DNA of 64,000 nt from Flammula alnicola (taxonomy: Eukaryota > Basidiomycota > Agaricomycetes > Agaricales > Strophariaceae), in contig JADNRV010000093.1 of NCBI GenBank assembly GCA_015499995.1, forward strand, positions 62,001 through 126,000, read 5' to 3'. The notes beneath the pieces are model-generated. The model was given only the letters and a program-made list of their open reading frames with translations. It was not told where the DNA came from and searched no databases. Positions within the stretch are counted from its first letter, which is position 1. Every line of letters starts with the position of its first letter. The position numbers were made by a program, and so were the translations under genes. Shown piece after piece: positions 12,000 through 24,809 of this stretch.

Positions 12000-12989
12000 T
12001 GCCGCCAGCTTCAGAGAACCCGCCGCGGCCAGTAACCACCATCCAGAATGCTCCGCCGCTATTGCTATGCGAAGCGTTAGGCTTTTCTCCTCAACTTCTG
12101 CTTGACGATATAATCAACATCGCCAACAACGCCGTGCAAGACGGTGTCAACGGAATGGAAGAATTTCTTAACAAATGGGCGGACGAGAGAGTAGCGCATG
12201 GGAGTCTACGGACGCCAATATAGAGGCTACAACACACGAAGTGGAACAGGGCCTTGTCGCGTTCCAAACGCTGCTCGAATACCACACGGATATCGCGTTC
12301 GATTTCTTCGAAGCGTGGTGTCTACGGAATATCTTCATGATCCCGCAGGACTTGCCTGTCGTTCTGCCACACCAAGAAGGTTGGATCTTACCGTGACCCC
12401 AGAACAAGAGCAAGAAGCTATGGATGAGGTCGAGGACTGCGGAAGAGGCTTGATGGCGTACGTTCTTTTGTATTCTGCTTTTGGGTCACGCGTTTGACGC
12501 GTTTTATAGCAAAGGAAACTCAACAGATATCTTAAGCGGGCTATTAAGACCAGCTCGCGCCAATTATCCCAAGCTGAAACGCGCCTATCCAATCTTTCCT
12601 CACTCTCCTCGCCAGATGGCTCTGCATTGGACATCCTACACGACCTACCGCCTAAATTTCTCGAAATGTATAAGACCATCTCATCTCTACCACCGTTGGA
12701 CATATCTCCTTCTGTGGATCTTACAGAGCCCGGTAAACGACAATGGGAGACGAATAAGACTGGATATATGAACTGGGCACTAGGTCGACTACTCGTGAAA
12801 GGAGAGGTAGGAGAAGGCGTCGGGCATGGTGCAGTTGACAAGGTCGACCGAGCCGCAGCAGAAATCGGGACAGGAGAAGAGTTGAGGCGCGCCCTTGATG
12901 CTGTTGGAACGGTTAAGCGGGAGCTTGACGCTGTTGAAGGACGGCGGGGGTCGGAGGATCAAGAAGATGACAGCCGGATGGAGGAGTGA
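12000..12989 (+). CDS. MIS12: Kinetochore protein Mis12/Mtw1 (frame breaks in assembly)
   Basis: The N-terminal half reads LLLCEALGFSPQLLLDDIINIANNAVQDGVNGMEEFLNKWADERV. It continues in another frame as EVEQGLVAFQTLLEYHTDIAFDFFEAWCLRNIFMIPQDLPVVLPHQ, then LDLTVTPEQEQEAMDEV, then LRKRLDG at a GTACGT donor. The second exon (about 12529-12989) is open to the stop: QRKLNRYLKRAIKTSSRQLSQ ... DDSRMEE. This is the full Mis12 architecture: the N-terminal head that contacts CENP-C and the coiled coil that contacts the Ndc80/Dsn1 partners at the kinetochore. Three single-base frame changes (about 12185-12200, 12375-12381 and 12432-12440) separate the conserved blocks. They look like consensus indels because the protein on both sides is well conserved, but a decaying copy is not excluded. 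Confidence 0.75.
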
Positions 12990-14480
12990 ACATTTGGACT
13001 TGTATTTGTAAAGTGGGTCATACGTCTCATTTTTTTTCCGGCATAAGCTTACGCCATTCTAGATTGCCTATATTTATTACAGTTATTTTTTGTTTTGTGG
13101 GACACAATGGAATGTATTTTTATTTCCGTCGCCATTTGACCATCTCAAGGCATGTCAAGTATTTGGTGCGAATGTCGTATACATGTGCCAGCGTCATAGC
13201 AGGGAAGGCCGATGGAGGAGACGTGGATATGTGTTTCCGACTTCGCTCGTTTGTTTCACGGAGAATGCTGATGAGATATCCAAAATCACAGGAAATCGGT
13301 GTGAAGACAGCCCACCTTCACGAAATGGACCTTACTCCCACTCCTCAAGCCTAGATCGTTATAGTCCTAGCAAAATCCACAGGAGATTTGTATAGCCCTA
13401 TAGGCAATACACGTGTCGCAAAGATCAGTCGTATCTGTGTGTTCGTGATGGACAGTCCATGATGCATGATGGCTTATGACGGCTTCTGGCGACATATCGA
13501 ATTGAATTCTGACAAGACGTGTGCGCTGCGAAGCAAATGTCACGTTGCTTTCGTAGTTATGTTCAAGAAAGGAACATCGTTGGATTCAGCATGGTCGTGG
13601 CCATTCGCTCATCTACGTCACCATGAAGTGGCAAGCCCGTGAAGCAAGGGACATCGTCCAAGCTTCATGCTCGGCGTTGCGGTTTACCTTCATCTCTAAG
13701 ATCTCTATTCTAGGTCTCAATTATTAAACTGCTCATCCCACGTGCGACTTTTACCATTGCCTCCCACCCCATATGACCGGACAGTCTTCACACCTCCGTT
13801 TTTCGTTCGGCAATAAATCGCGGGATTTGGCTTGCCCATTGGGACCTTGATGCATCTGTGTTCTATCTTTGCAACAACGCGTGACGAACAAGAAATACAC
13901 ACAATATGTCCTCATCGTCAGTTGTCGGTCCGTAGGTCAATACTGACCTCTCCAAAGAAGAATGCAATAAATGTTGGACGGTAACTTCAGATCTATATCG
14001 TAGGTGTCACGAGTGGCTAGTCAATTGTGGGTCTTTTCGGGATTGTTATCACAATGTGAATCCATGTCATCGGTTGGAACTATTATGTAGCGAAACGACG
14101 ACATAGACAGACATAGACACCATCATTTTGGCAAAAGCAAGCGTCTCTTCTGCTAGTTTGCGCCTCCGTGATCACGGTGTCGAGCAAAAACGTATGCACA
14201 TCTCCGTGAGCGATCCATAGTTTAAAAGTGAACACGCGCCAGCTCTGCCTCGGAAAATTGCAGTTAACCGACGTCGTTCAATACATCGACCTCCTTTATA
14301 ATGATCGTTGGAGAAGGATCCTGAAGATCATTCAGCTGCCTTCAGTTCTTACCATTTTGGCGCCGTCAAGAGAATGTTCATGTGAGCGGTGAACCTGAAG
14401 ATCTTTCCGATACAAAACTACATACAATCATAGCGATTACTATTTTGTTGTCCAAAGGCGGGTATTTTCACGAGTCGTTA
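12990..14480. other. Intergenic, nothing recognised
   Basis: 1.5 kb between the Mis12 stop and the 3' end of the first HPP gene. Open frames up to about 120 codons (12986-13395, +) show no domain and no exon-like structure. No repeat or RNA gene was seen. Confidence 0.4.
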
Positions 14481-15293
14481 TCACACAGGAGCCACACCTA
14501 CGATCTCTCTGTCTTTCTCTCCCACACTGCTATTCGAACCCGGGATAGATGGCGGTGGTTGAGGTTTAGCAGGAGGACTAGGCTTCAACCAAAAGAGCGG
14601 ATAACGACGCTGGATATTATTGGTGATGAGGGCGACCGCGAGAGCCAACGTGGATGTCAGCAGAACCACTGGCAAATAATACCATCCTATATCCCTAATA
14701 TCTGAATTGACAGCAGCAAGGAGCGCCGTCGCACCTACAAACACGAGAAGACGTCATGTTAGCCCATTACCCGTCTCCGTGAACTTGTGACTTGCCTGCT
14801 GGTGGATGCGTGGTGCCCGTGATCTGCATGACGACTATTGACGTTGCGCATGACAGCGAACCCGCTAGCCAGAGCAAGCTCTGGAATCCCTCTTCCGTCG
14901 GGAGTAGGTGAAATAGCTTTGTGAACAGACTCCAGTAAGGGCGCCGAGAAAGTGACCGCCGAAGAGTGCCCGAGGTTGTGCTAGGGGCGCATCTATCGCA
15001 CCATATATGAGAACCGCGGTAGCTCCCTAAAATCCTGAATTGTGAACATATTACGACATCACGATGAAAGTCGATATAACGTACATAACTGGCCACAATT
15101 GAAGGGACGCCTCGCTCGATGAAATAGTGTGCTTGCCCGAAAACAGCTTGGATGAGCGAGATCCCGCAAAAGGCGCCAATGAAAGACCAAAGGTAGATGA
15201 TATAGTCAGGGGCTTTGGAATGGGTCCAGCGCGATATCCTAACCAACGACTAAGCACTGGTGGAAGTCGTGAGAGTCGATTTGGCGACGACAT
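14481..15293 (-). CDS. HPP-family integral membrane protein, copy 1 (two frame breaks)
   Basis: Starts MSSPNRLSRLPPVLSRWLGYR, then YIIYLWSFIGAFCGISLIQAVFG, then ERGVPSIVASY. The next exon reads GATAVLIYGAIDAPLAQPRALFGGHFLGALTG and TKLFHLLPTEEGFQSLLWLAGS, and the exon around 14790-14820 ends THPPAG. The last exon encodes ATALLAAVNSDIRDIGWYYLPVVLL and ends with a proline-rich tail. The HPP motif and several hydrophobic helices place it in the HPP membrane family, whose best-studied members transport nitrite/nitrate in chloroplasts and cyanobacteria; the fungal role is unknown. Compared with copy 2 (29282-30121) one base is missing after GYRAGP (about 15225) and one in VC-TKLF (about 14929, TGTTCACAAAG versus TGTATCACAAAA). 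So this copy is a recent pseudogene or carries assembly indels. Confidence 0.75.
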
Positions 15294-18219
15294 TTTGGCT
15301 TTGGTTGAGATAGACAGCTAGCACAGCGAGAAGGGAAACGAGCAAAGGGTCAGTCAAGTTTGCAAAGCATTTACGTTTTATGAGCATACCTGTCTCGTCC
15401 TGCTCCTAAATCCGCTAGATTCTTGTATTCGTTGAGAGATGAAAGTTCCGAGGTAAGAGGAATCCACGAGAATCTCCCACTCGGTCCTCGGGCTACTTAT
15501 GCATGTCACATGAGGGATGGCCGTTGCCGGGCCCGGCGAAAAATGGCACGTGAGGGATAATATCCCGATCAGGCATTCTAATTCTAAGCCCGGACCGATG
15601 AACATGCGACGGGGTCAACCGTTTGAAAGAACGTACTCCAATGCTGATTCCATGTAAATATTCTTCTCACTTTTCACTCTTTTTCTGCAAAAAAAAAAGT
15701 TTTGAAGAAAGATGCTCGATTTCCATCCAGTTTCGCCACAACCTTAAACATCAGGCATCCGATTGTCCGAGTCAGTAATGCATGTCATTACTTGAGTCTG
15801 CATCGAGCTCCGAGCCGGCGCAGTCTTGTAAAATGTGTTGCTCGGCTCCCTCTGCGTGCTCAGTTGCATCTTATTTGCAGTAAAAAGAGTAGAAGCATCG
15901 GTCCGTGGAATGAAGCTGCGCCGCAACTATAGGAATGTTGTATATATGGCCTTGCGCATTAACAAAACGGACGAGGCTCAGCATTCGAATTTTGCTATGC
16001 CATGTGCTTATAAAAATGGTGCTTGGCGAAGATGTTGCTAACCCAAATCGATTTAAGGCATAGGCGCCTTGAGAGTAAGGGATCGATATGTTTCCTCAGA
16101 ACTACAATAACCCATTGGTTGTGTTGGTCCAAGCGTGCCCAATGATTAGAGACAAGGCTAACGAGATGTGCCACTGAGTACAAACTTACCAACAAAATAA
16201 TTCTTTTATTCTCCTGATTCGCAAACGAAGTTGGTCAAGCAGGAATAATTTTTTACCACATGTAAAACTTCGCTAGAGGCGCGGTGATGAATACCACCTC
16301 GCAAAATTGTATTGAGGGAGTATTGAAGGAGAGTAAAGAATCTTTATGCGCTGTCATTTGGTATCTTCAGAGACAGCGCGGGAGACCTTGCTTCCCACTG
16401 CGCTTTAGGGAAAGTCCGCGAGGTCGGCGATCTCACCAGACTCGAGCTCAATCATGCAGTGGGACGTCGGCGTTGAGTGAGGGTCAGTGTCAATGCATAC
16501 GATGTAATCTATGCGGTTCTGTCAAACATTCCTTGATCCAATGCATCTGCCAAATATTTCCGTTGCCGAGCGTGAAGTTTTTAAATGGGAGAAACCCCTG
16601 AAAATCCACTCAAATGAATATGATGGAGTATCTAGACGATCATGTGCTCAGTTTCCTAAGAAGGCGCCGCCTTTCTCAGTCTGCTAAATTTTAACATCTA
16701 GACATCATCCATTGCAGTAAACCATGCAAGAAGCATGTGCTTTCCACAACTCTGCGCGTCGGGATATAAAATCATAAATAAATCATCAATAAGTACTTCT
16801 TCTCATTGAGTCCGACACCGTAAATTTCTATAGCATGACCATTGTACTGTGTGCCGTAACTATTTGCTAGTGACTAAGCGCTTGACTGAAGTAGCGAACC
16901 AATAAAATGCAAGTACATCCATTAATGCCTTACGAAAACAAGATTGGGAATCGCGATGCAAATAAAAATTGTATTCGGAGACAGCCTAGTCATAGGCTAT
17001 ATAATCGGAACTCAACTGGTAAGTATACAAGTCCAAAGGACCCTTTACGGTATATGCATAAGGGCCCTGACGCCACACAGCCATCACAGCTTGCAACCCT
17101 TAATACCTCCAGTCATTTTGCACTCATATATTTACCTCAGATTGAATTTAGTGTCGCCGAACTTGAACCCGCAACGAGTTAACGTGTATAACGTATGGAC
17201 ATTGCAGTTGTTGCATCTATCTTACCTCGTACCACTCAACAAAAATATTGTATATCCCAATTCAATCGACAATACCCGACATCCTTACGCATGGAAAAAT
17301 CGATCGATGAGGATCGACGCTACATAAATTGACAAGACCGCCGCTGCGGCGGATCATGGCATCGCCTAACCTTGCCGAGCTGTAGTCGGCCTGATTTGAC
17401 AAAACAAAGTTGCCCATCATGTGTCGGAGGCCACGTGGAGAGGACGCCTGGATATCCTTTAGTGCTGCAACACACGCACTCATACGACGTGAAGTGTGAA
17501 GTTTGATATGAATTATGACAGTCATACACAGGGGAATTCTAGCTATTGATTGAGTTGCAGCGACATCATCACTCACATCCGTATACCCTCCTCCCAAGCC
17601 TTGGTGCAAGGATGAAATTGCGCTCGTCCACAATTGAATCATAATGAAAGGAAAGAGTATCGGAAAGCGCCCGCCGAGCGACATTTAAAACGACATCAAC
17701 GGTGAATGGACTTATGCATTTAGATCGGGCTTGTTAGCGCATGTGATGACTTTTGTCTTATGGAATTAACCCGCATGTTTTCATCTTAACCGCACCTGAC
17801 GCTACGGTGACAGTGTTTGCGTGCTACCGCCCAACCCCTAGTACTCCGGTCTCATGTCGACCTAGCCACTACAGCGTTCGAATTGCTTCCAGGATGCTCC
17901 GAAAGACCCCATATCGATACGCGTGACTTTCGCAGCTACACTGTTATATTTTCCGAAGTTTCACGCTTGTCAGATTTGAAGCTGTTCGCAATGCGACGCG
18001 CTGATTGATACTGAATGTGTTTGATGATGACATCAAGTCAATGAGGTAGTTTTTGCTTGCCAAACGGAACCATATCATAAGCACTGACCCCAAAAATTCG
18101 GTCACCGATCGCGACATATTTGAAGTCCTTTTGGCTTGTGAGGATTTCGATAAATAGTCGGTATTCGCGAATTCGGATCATTCACCGCCCCTCCTTCCGC
18201 AAGGCTTAGTCTCTCCAAC
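15294..18219. other. Long intergenic region; one weak candidate ORF
   Basis: 2.9 kb with no recognised gene. A minus-strand frame at 17262-17684 (140 codons) starts with a signal-like hydrophobic stretch (FPILFPFIMIQLWTS) and contains a possible intron (donor GTGAGT near 17577), but has no family resemblance. A plus-strand frame at 16284-16601 is cysteine-containing and unremarkable. A short poly-A run lies at about 15689-15699. Confidence 0.35.
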
Positions 18220-20233
18220 ATGGAAGCCAAGAAGTCAACTGCTTTCGACCAGGGTGTCGTGCTGCTTGCCTGGACCTCTGTGCTATCTGCAGTTATTTAC
18301 CTCGTCTCAAGACTGCTATATCACAGACCTCTCTCTGATGGCAAAGGCAACAATATCCCCCATGGTCCTGTTGGCCTTCCTATTGTCGGTACGTATCAGA
18401 TATCGTCCGAATACAAAGACTTTCCAATGATTATTATTTATTGGCAGGATCCTTTCCATTCCTTACAAAATATCCGGAGATTACACTCGACTATTGGGCG
18501 AAGAAGTTTGGCTCCTTATACTCGCTATGGCTCGGAAACCAACTTTTCGTTATCATTTCCGATCCACATGTCGTGAAAGATCTGATGGTCACCAACGGGG
18601 CAGTGTTCTCATCGCGGAAGGAGATGTACCTTAAGTCCCAAATTATATTTGCAGGGCGCGGCATCACGGCGACGCCTTATAACGATAGATGGTGAGTCCG
18701 AGGTTCAGTCCGAGGTCTGTTCTAAATATATTGCTCCTAGGAGGAAACATCGTCGCTTAGCGACGATATGGCTTAACAAACCTGCGGTAGAAGACTATAC
18801 CTCTGTCCTCGATTATGAAGCCACCGTTCTTGTACAAGAGCTTTATCGTCATGGAAAGGGCGGCTTGCTTCCAATTAACCCGCAACCACATGCGGGCCGG
18901 TGCTCTCTCAACAACATGCTAACCATTACATTCGGGACGCGAACCGAGAGCATTCAACACCCTCTTGTTGGCCGAGCGCTTCGGCTGTCGCGGGACTTCA
19001 TGTAAGTCCTATTTTTGAATTCTCATGACGCCTGGACCGACCGACAAATGATAATAGGAATTGCACCGGACCAGTTTCTAACCTAATGGATTTTGTACCC
19101 ATCCTTCAGAAGCTTCCCCATTACATGAAGACACGGGGGAAGAAGTTGCACGCTGAGCTGGTCAGCACGTATGGTGGAATGATTATCGAGATTGATGAGC
19201 GCATGAAGCGGGGAGAAAATGTCCCTGATTGTCTCGTCAAGACCCTTCTTCAATCGCGAGAAGAAGAAGAGCTTGATCACCTGGACATGTCGATCCTATG
19301 CGCGGCGTTCATGATTGGGGGTGTTGAAACGGTGAGGAGAACTGCAAGTAATAATACGGCTTAGTATGCTGACTGAATTTGCGCCAGACTGCATCGATCA
19401 TGCAATGGTTCTCTGCACTAATTCCAGCATATCCCGAGATTCAAGCAAAGGCGCATGAGGAGCTCGACAGAATCGTCGGCCGAGACCGACTTCCAACAGT
19501 TGAAGATGAGAAAAATTTGCCATACATCCACGCGATAATCAAAGTGAGTGGCCTACATATTTTTACCCAGATCGACAAATTTAAATGACACAAATGATAG
19601 GAAGTTGAACGTTGCCACAACCCATTCTGGCTAGGAACACCCCACGTTAATTCTCAGGACTTCACTTACCGCGGACATTTTATTCCTAAAGACACGGTCC
19701 TCGTTCTGAATACTGTAAGTGACCGCGGCGATCATCCCAATAGAACGTTGAGCTGACTGATGCTAGTACACCATGCATCACGACCCACAAAGGCATCCTG
19801 ACCCTCATAAGTTTAACGTAAGTTACCACTTTGAGGATCGTGACAGGGTTTCTGTGATTTGACGAGTTGCATGAAAATAGCCGGACCGATACATTGACGA
19901 TCCCACCCTGTCGTCCGAGTCAGCTAATTTGGCAAACCCTATGGAACGGGATCACTGGATGTTCGGTGTTGGGTAAGATCAAACCTGCAGCGGTCTTCAT
20001 CTAGCTGATTTCTTGTGTTCAGTCGTCGTATCTGCCCAGGAATGTGGGTTGCTGAACGCGAAGTGTTCCTTGTTATCTCGCGTATGCTGTGGTCCTTTAA
20101 GATGGAAGAAATACCTGGGGAGCCAATAGACTTGAAAGAATACGACGGATTGTCTGGGCGATCGCCAGTTCCCTTCCGTATCAGGATGGTCCCTCGTCAC
20201 GACAATGTGGAGAAAGTACTCGGAATCCTTTGA
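18220..20233 (+). CDS. Cytochrome P450 monooxygenase, copy 1
   Basis: Nine exons (18220-18388, 18448-18691, 18741-19001, 19058-19331, 19388-19543, 19601-19714, 19767-19817, 19881-19972, 20023-20233) join in frame to about 523 aa. An N-terminal membrane anchor (VVLLAWTSVLSAVIYLVSRLLY) is followed by a proline/glycine hinge (PHGPVGLPIVG). The I-helix region is AAFMIGGVETTASIMQW, the ExxR is EVER in IKEVERCHNPFWLG, and the heme loop is FGVGRRICPGMW with the cysteine ligand. It is an ER-bound haem-thiolate oxygenase needing a P450 reductase; the I-helix and NPFWLGTPH segment resemble the large agaricomycete P450 expansions often assigned to secondary metabolism or xenobiotic oxidation. The substrate cannot be told. 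Every splice site checked is canonical and the gene looks intact. Confidence 0.9.
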
Positions 20234-20600
20234 AAGATGGCTTGTAGGAAGCCATGATTTATGCAACTATCCTTTTTTAAAGTGTTATTATGCATACCGT
20301 CTAATGTCTAGTGGAACTTCCTTAATAAATCTGTTCGTGGTCGGCCAGTTTTCAGCGTAATCCTTCCTCTTATCAGTGATCATTGGGAGAGTTACAAAGT
20401 GCTATGGCTGGTGACTTTTACTGGCATACTGCAAATCACTGGCATCGGTGGGATGAATATGGCCTCGATACATCCATATTTACAGCGGGATTTATACTTA
20501 TTGTACATGGGGGTTGATAGGGAGAGTCGAGACAAGACGCATATCGTACACCTCGACGAGACATTCAACAAAAGTGGAACACGAAGCCGCTTGACATTCC

Positions 20601-22001
20601 TCAGAACGAAGACGGGTGCCTGAGTAACGTCTGCCATCATATAGAATCAGCGAAAATTTAGTCGGGGTTGTCAGAATCAATACCGATCATTGAGAAGGCG
20701 ATGAACTTACCCCGCCGTCAATCAATACTGTCTCTCCATTGACAAACCAGTTGGCGACCAAAAACAGGGCAAGGCTACCCATGTCGTGCCTTGTCCCACC
20801 TGCGTGGCTGGCGGGTACCTCGAAGTTTAGCTCCAGATCCGGAGGGATGCTGGATACACCGAGTTCGTTAGTGGTGCCTCCAGCCAGCTGTTTCAGGTAG
20901 GATGAACGGAAATATCAAAGGTCAGTACTAAGGCTCACACACTGACAAAATTAGAGCAACGGTGACTTCACCTCAGTAGCAAAGAAGCCTGCCGAACAAG
21001 ATGGTCAGATGATTGGCAAACATCAGGAGTGACGTATTTCTGACCTGGGGCTATTGCGTTCACTCTAATGCCGAGTGGCAGGAGCTCGTGAGCCAGAGAT
21101 GCGGTTGCGTGCCCTAAAGCGCTCTTGGAGAAGAGATACGGGAAAGAAAAGTTGCTCGTTGCAGCATCCTGAAATTAAAAAAAAAAAGTTAGTTAGTATA
21201 TCAGCAACGCTGATGGACATAAATTTCGGACCTTGGTCCAACCATTCATGCTGCTCGTCATGATCACTTGTGGAGCGAAGCGTTGCCCACCAGGACTCCA
21301 TTTCCATTTCTCAAGCAAAGGGAGAAAAGCGACAGTGAACCAATACGGACCAACTGCGTTTGTGTTATATACATCGGTAAATGTCTCTTCGGGTATATCA
21401 TCAAAGAGGGCCTTGACAAATGCGGCCGCTGTTGGAGGATTGGAGGAAGAGAGAGATGCACGGGAAAATGTTCCTATGAGGATGCCAGCGTTGTTGAATA
21501 GCACTGTAATACCATTCGGTTCACGTTCGCCGATGAGAGCAGCGATACGTGCTGCTTCGGACTAGAGTAGGCGCACGGTGGTCAGTACAGATTGGAAGCG
21601 ACAGCATCAAGAACCGACTGACTTTGAGGCGCACATCACCTTGTATACCGTACATCCTTCCCATACCCGGAGCTGCCCCTTCATTGTATTTCTCTGTCAT
21701 TCTTTGATAAAGTAAGTCTCTCTGTCGGACGTAAGGCGGCATGCATAGTACGCACTTATCCAACGCGGCCTGGTTCTGACCAATAACGTATACTTTTGCG
21801 CCGTTGGCCATGAGAGTGGAGCTAATCATCAGTCCAATTCCCTACAATAAACGAGACGAGACATTGATCAGCGTAATCTGTCCATCATAGTGGAATAGGA
21901 ATGCAAACCGAGCGGCCTCCAGTGACAATAGCGACAACGCTTTGAAGATTGAACATATTCTGAGCCGTGAGGCCCACAAGAACCTCGTTCGCGTTTGCCA
22001 T
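20601..22001 (-). CDS. Short-chain dehydrogenase/reductase (SDR)
   Basis: Starts at the ATG at 22001 (MANANEVLVGLTAQNMFNLQ). The Rossmann motif TGGRSGIG is split by an intron after TGGRS. Later exons give ANGAKVYVIGQNQAALDK, the NNAG motif in VLFNNAGILIG, a serine-containing MTSSMNGW, and the catalytic YxxxK in PYLFSKSALGHATASLAHELLPLGIRVNAIAPG. The last exons read FFATE, LAGGTTNELGVSSIPPD..., VNGETVLIDGG and LLRHPSSF, stopping at 20601. The product is an NAD(P)-dependent oxidoreductase of the classical SDR type, about 310 aa, and looks intact. It is convergent with the preceding P450, with the stops about 370 bp apart. Functional linkage with the P450s is possible but unproven. Confidence 0.85.
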
Positions 22002-22739
22002 GGTCACGTCTGAAGAATGCGTCCTCGTTATCGGCGTGCGTAGACAAAAAATATCTTAGATACCAGATGGGATTTGATGAATAAGTGCTGCCGCTTTTAT
22101 AGACGAGCATGATACTATAATTGTTTCGAATTTCAGTCTGCTTCACGTATGCCGTCTATGTCACCACGGCCCAGGTAAAGCCAAGACAGAAGACCAGACC
22201 CGGACAGAACCACACGAACTTCCTTTTCATCAAATCGTTACTCGTTAGGTGAAATTATCGACGATAAGACGTCTCGCAGCTGAACTATACTCACCCGACA
22301 ATCACGAAGGTATGAACAAGCTCAGGCGCCGAACGAGTGGCCTGTTTGTATAGTCGACATCAGGGAAGAAAGGTGGCAGTAAGAGTTCGTGTGAGACTCG
22401 AACCCAGCTCCTTGGGCGCAATGTATATCCTAGGAGGGTGCTGAGCTGAATTGTGGGAAGAAATAAAATATGGTAGTGTTTCGCCCACGGTTGCGTCTAT
22501 AACGGCTGATTTCGAGACCCAGTCATACCAATCTTGGTGGTTGTAGGGCGCCTTCATCCTCATAGCATGCGAAAGCTAAAGAGAAGAAATCAAAACCATT
22601 GGCACCGTTGCACTCGCGTTACGCACATCGAGGTCTCGCCCAGCGCAGTACATTCGAGGATCAAGACCGAGAAGAGAAAACAAAGCAAGGCAGAGTTGTG
22701 CCCGCCCGTGTTGAAAACGAGCTTGATTATCTGAGGTCA
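22002..22739. other. Region upstream of SDR; unassigned ORF
   Basis: A minus-strand frame of 67 codons (22360-22563; MRMKAPYNHQDWYDWVSK...) follows a plausible acceptor (TCTCTTTAG near 22579) and might be a downstream exon of the small membrane-protein gene at 22740-23009. No homology was recognised. Confidence 0.25.
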
Positions 22740-23009
22740 TCAATGGGCTTGTGATACTCTTGTAGCAATAAGGAATTGAAGAAGCACTGCAGCTCCCCAC
22801 ACGACATTGAACAAGTGTTGGGCAATGATAAAGTTTGAGTTTGAGTTCGCCAATGCCGCGTTGATGCAAGTTGATGCCGGCGCAGGGACATTGAAATATT
22901 CAAAGGCCGACCTTCCCATCACCGTTCCTGGGCCTGAATATCCTGACGTTCCTGAGAAAAGCTGCACAGCAGTGCACAGCAAGGTCAAAATGCTCGCCTT
23001 ATACTGCAT
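22740..23009 (-). CDS. Small hypothetical membrane or secreted protein
   Basis: An 89-codon open frame with an N-terminal signal-anchor-like helix (ASILTLLCTAVQLFSG) and a C-terminal hydrophobic helix (FNVVWGAAVLLQFLIAT). Between them lies a Gly/Pro/Asn-rich segment (GYSGPGTVMGRSAFEYFNVPAPAS). Its ATG is only about 100 bp from the divergent BTB gene start, so the two may share a promoter. I do not recognise the family. The gene may continue into further 3' exons (22360-22563). Confidence 0.4.
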   Translation of the reverse strand: MQYKASILTLLCTAVQLFSGTSGYSGPGTVMGRSAFEYFNVPAPASTCINAALANSNSNFIIAQHLFNVVWGAAVLLQFLIATRVSQAH

Positions 23010-23110
23010 TCAGGGACAGAGACTATATTTACTCTTGGATAGAACACCAACACAACCAACCCTCCAACCCCAACGACACACGTCGAGGTGCTATTGACAC
23101 CGAAATTTTC

Positions 23111-24194
23111 ATGTCGCAATCAGACGTACTACAACTCTTGAAAAATCTCGACAACTCCAACTCCGGGATGACGGGAACCGAGCACCCAACCGCAATAGTT
23201 GACCCACTATGTACGGAAGGTCATCCTCAGATTCGTCCGAACTCAATGCTTACCTATACATCATAGTCAAGGACCCTAACGCCGATGTAATCTTCTGCTC
23301 TGGGGATGGAACCCACTTCCATTTGCAGAGAAAGTATCTGGAAGCAAATGCGGGAGCTTTCCCAGGTTCGGAATTCGACACGCGGGGAGAGGTGGTGCAC
23401 CTCACTGAGTCATCTGATGTCTTGCGCATACTATTCGGCTTCGTGCACCCAAGAGAGCATCCCGATGTCGAAGACCTTGACTTCAAGACTCTCGCGGCAG
23501 TGGCGGAGGCGGCGGAGAAATACGAGGTCTTCTTCGCGATGAACATCTGCAAGATGCAAATGAGGTGAGTGTTGCCACGTACTTAGAGGCTGATTGCATG
23601 AATGCTGACCATTTTTCGTCGAGAAAGACAGTTTATTCCCAAGAACGCAGTGGAAATATTAGCACACGCGACAAGACACGACCATCCAAATCTGATACAA
23701 GACGTAGCTCCGCATCTTGTTAGATTGCCAATGATGGACGTGGTGGGGCAGTTGCCCCCTCGTTATATTGTTCCCTGGGTGAGTACATCCCGTTTCATAC
23801 CACTCTGTGGACGAAATTCAACCTTTTTTGGACGTAGCTTAAATATCGGAGCACGTGGGATGCAATGTTCGACGATGCGGCAAAAAGTGTTCTCGATCTC
23901 AGAGTCTCTGTGCCAAGCAAACGATCCTCGTACTTCTCTTCATCTCTGGAGGGTGAAGCGTGTTACGCCTGCAAAATTACTATGCTTACCACGATTCAGG
24001 AGCTCAAAGAACTGACATCCGTTGAAGAGCTGAAAGCCGCCCTTCCGAAGCCTCGGCCGCCGCTGATGTCTTGTTTATCCTCAGCTTGTCATTATACGAC
24101 GATAATGACGAAGTTATGCGAGGACATGAAAGCGAAGATCGATAATATACCCCTTTTTTCTACCTTTCTAATGGCAGCGAAACCCGCGCCATGA
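23111..24194 (+). CDS. BTB/POZ-domain protein
   Basis: Exon 1 from the ATG at 23111 (MSQSDVLQLLKNLDNSNSG) ends at a GTACGG donor. The acceptor restores KDPNADVIFCSGDGTHFHLQRKYLEANAGAFP, the BTB core seen in many agaricomycete proteins (DVIF-SSDG-F--HR--LE--AG-F). It continues HLTESSDVLRILFGFVHPREHPDVEDLDFKTLAAVAEAAEKYEV, then QFIPKNAVEILAHATRHDHPNL and, after an intron at PRYIVPW, LKYRSTWDAMFDD. About 300 aa. BTB domains mediate dimerisation and often Cullin-3 recruitment; the role of this lineage-expanded fungal group is not known. All exons join in frame. Confidence 0.8.
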
Positions 24195-24809
24195 AAGCTT
24201 TCCAATGACCTCCTCCGTATCCAACGCTTTTGTTTTCTGGTTTATCTCTTCTATCCCACTATCATCGCCTCCATTCTCTATGTGTATTTTCAGCAGAATG
24301 TTCGTTGTATCAATTAGAATACCCACACTTAGTGACGTCTGGAACTTTATCATTTCGAATTCTTAGTTGACGAGATTGTCCTCCCGAACGGCGTCGACTG
24401 GCCACGTCGGGGCCTCTGTCAGCTGGGTGTTTTTTGACGCTATTAATATATTTGAACTCGAAGGACTTTGAACTTGCTTTGAGCTATGTATTCTCTCTTT
24501 CTCCCTTGGGACCATAGACCCCTGAGCCCGCCTGTCCCACCAATCACGGCATAAGTAGCACGGGCGGGACCAGCGGAGGTTGAATATGTAAACGATTTGC
24601 GCTCAGGGTCACTCCGAGTTGGCCTCCACCCTCAATCACTTTCCTTTGATCTTTCTTATTTGGAGGTACTCAGCGCTGATGGAACTGGACGATAATCGTG
24701 CATGCATTGTTTAAATGAGGCGGCTACGCAGACTGTTCTTACCTATTTGGATCCTCGATTCTGCGAAGTTCCAATGGGGAGTTGCGTACACAATGACCGT
24801 TTCTCTCCG
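24195..24809. other. Intergenic
   Basis: About 600 bp between the BTB stop and the second P450's promoter, with no gene or repeat recognised. Confidence 0.5.

Noticed and set aside
22380..22420. Minus-strand GGGTTCGAGTCTC resembling a tRNA B box
   Set aside because: The T-stem does not pair and no acceptor or anticodon stem can be formed around it.
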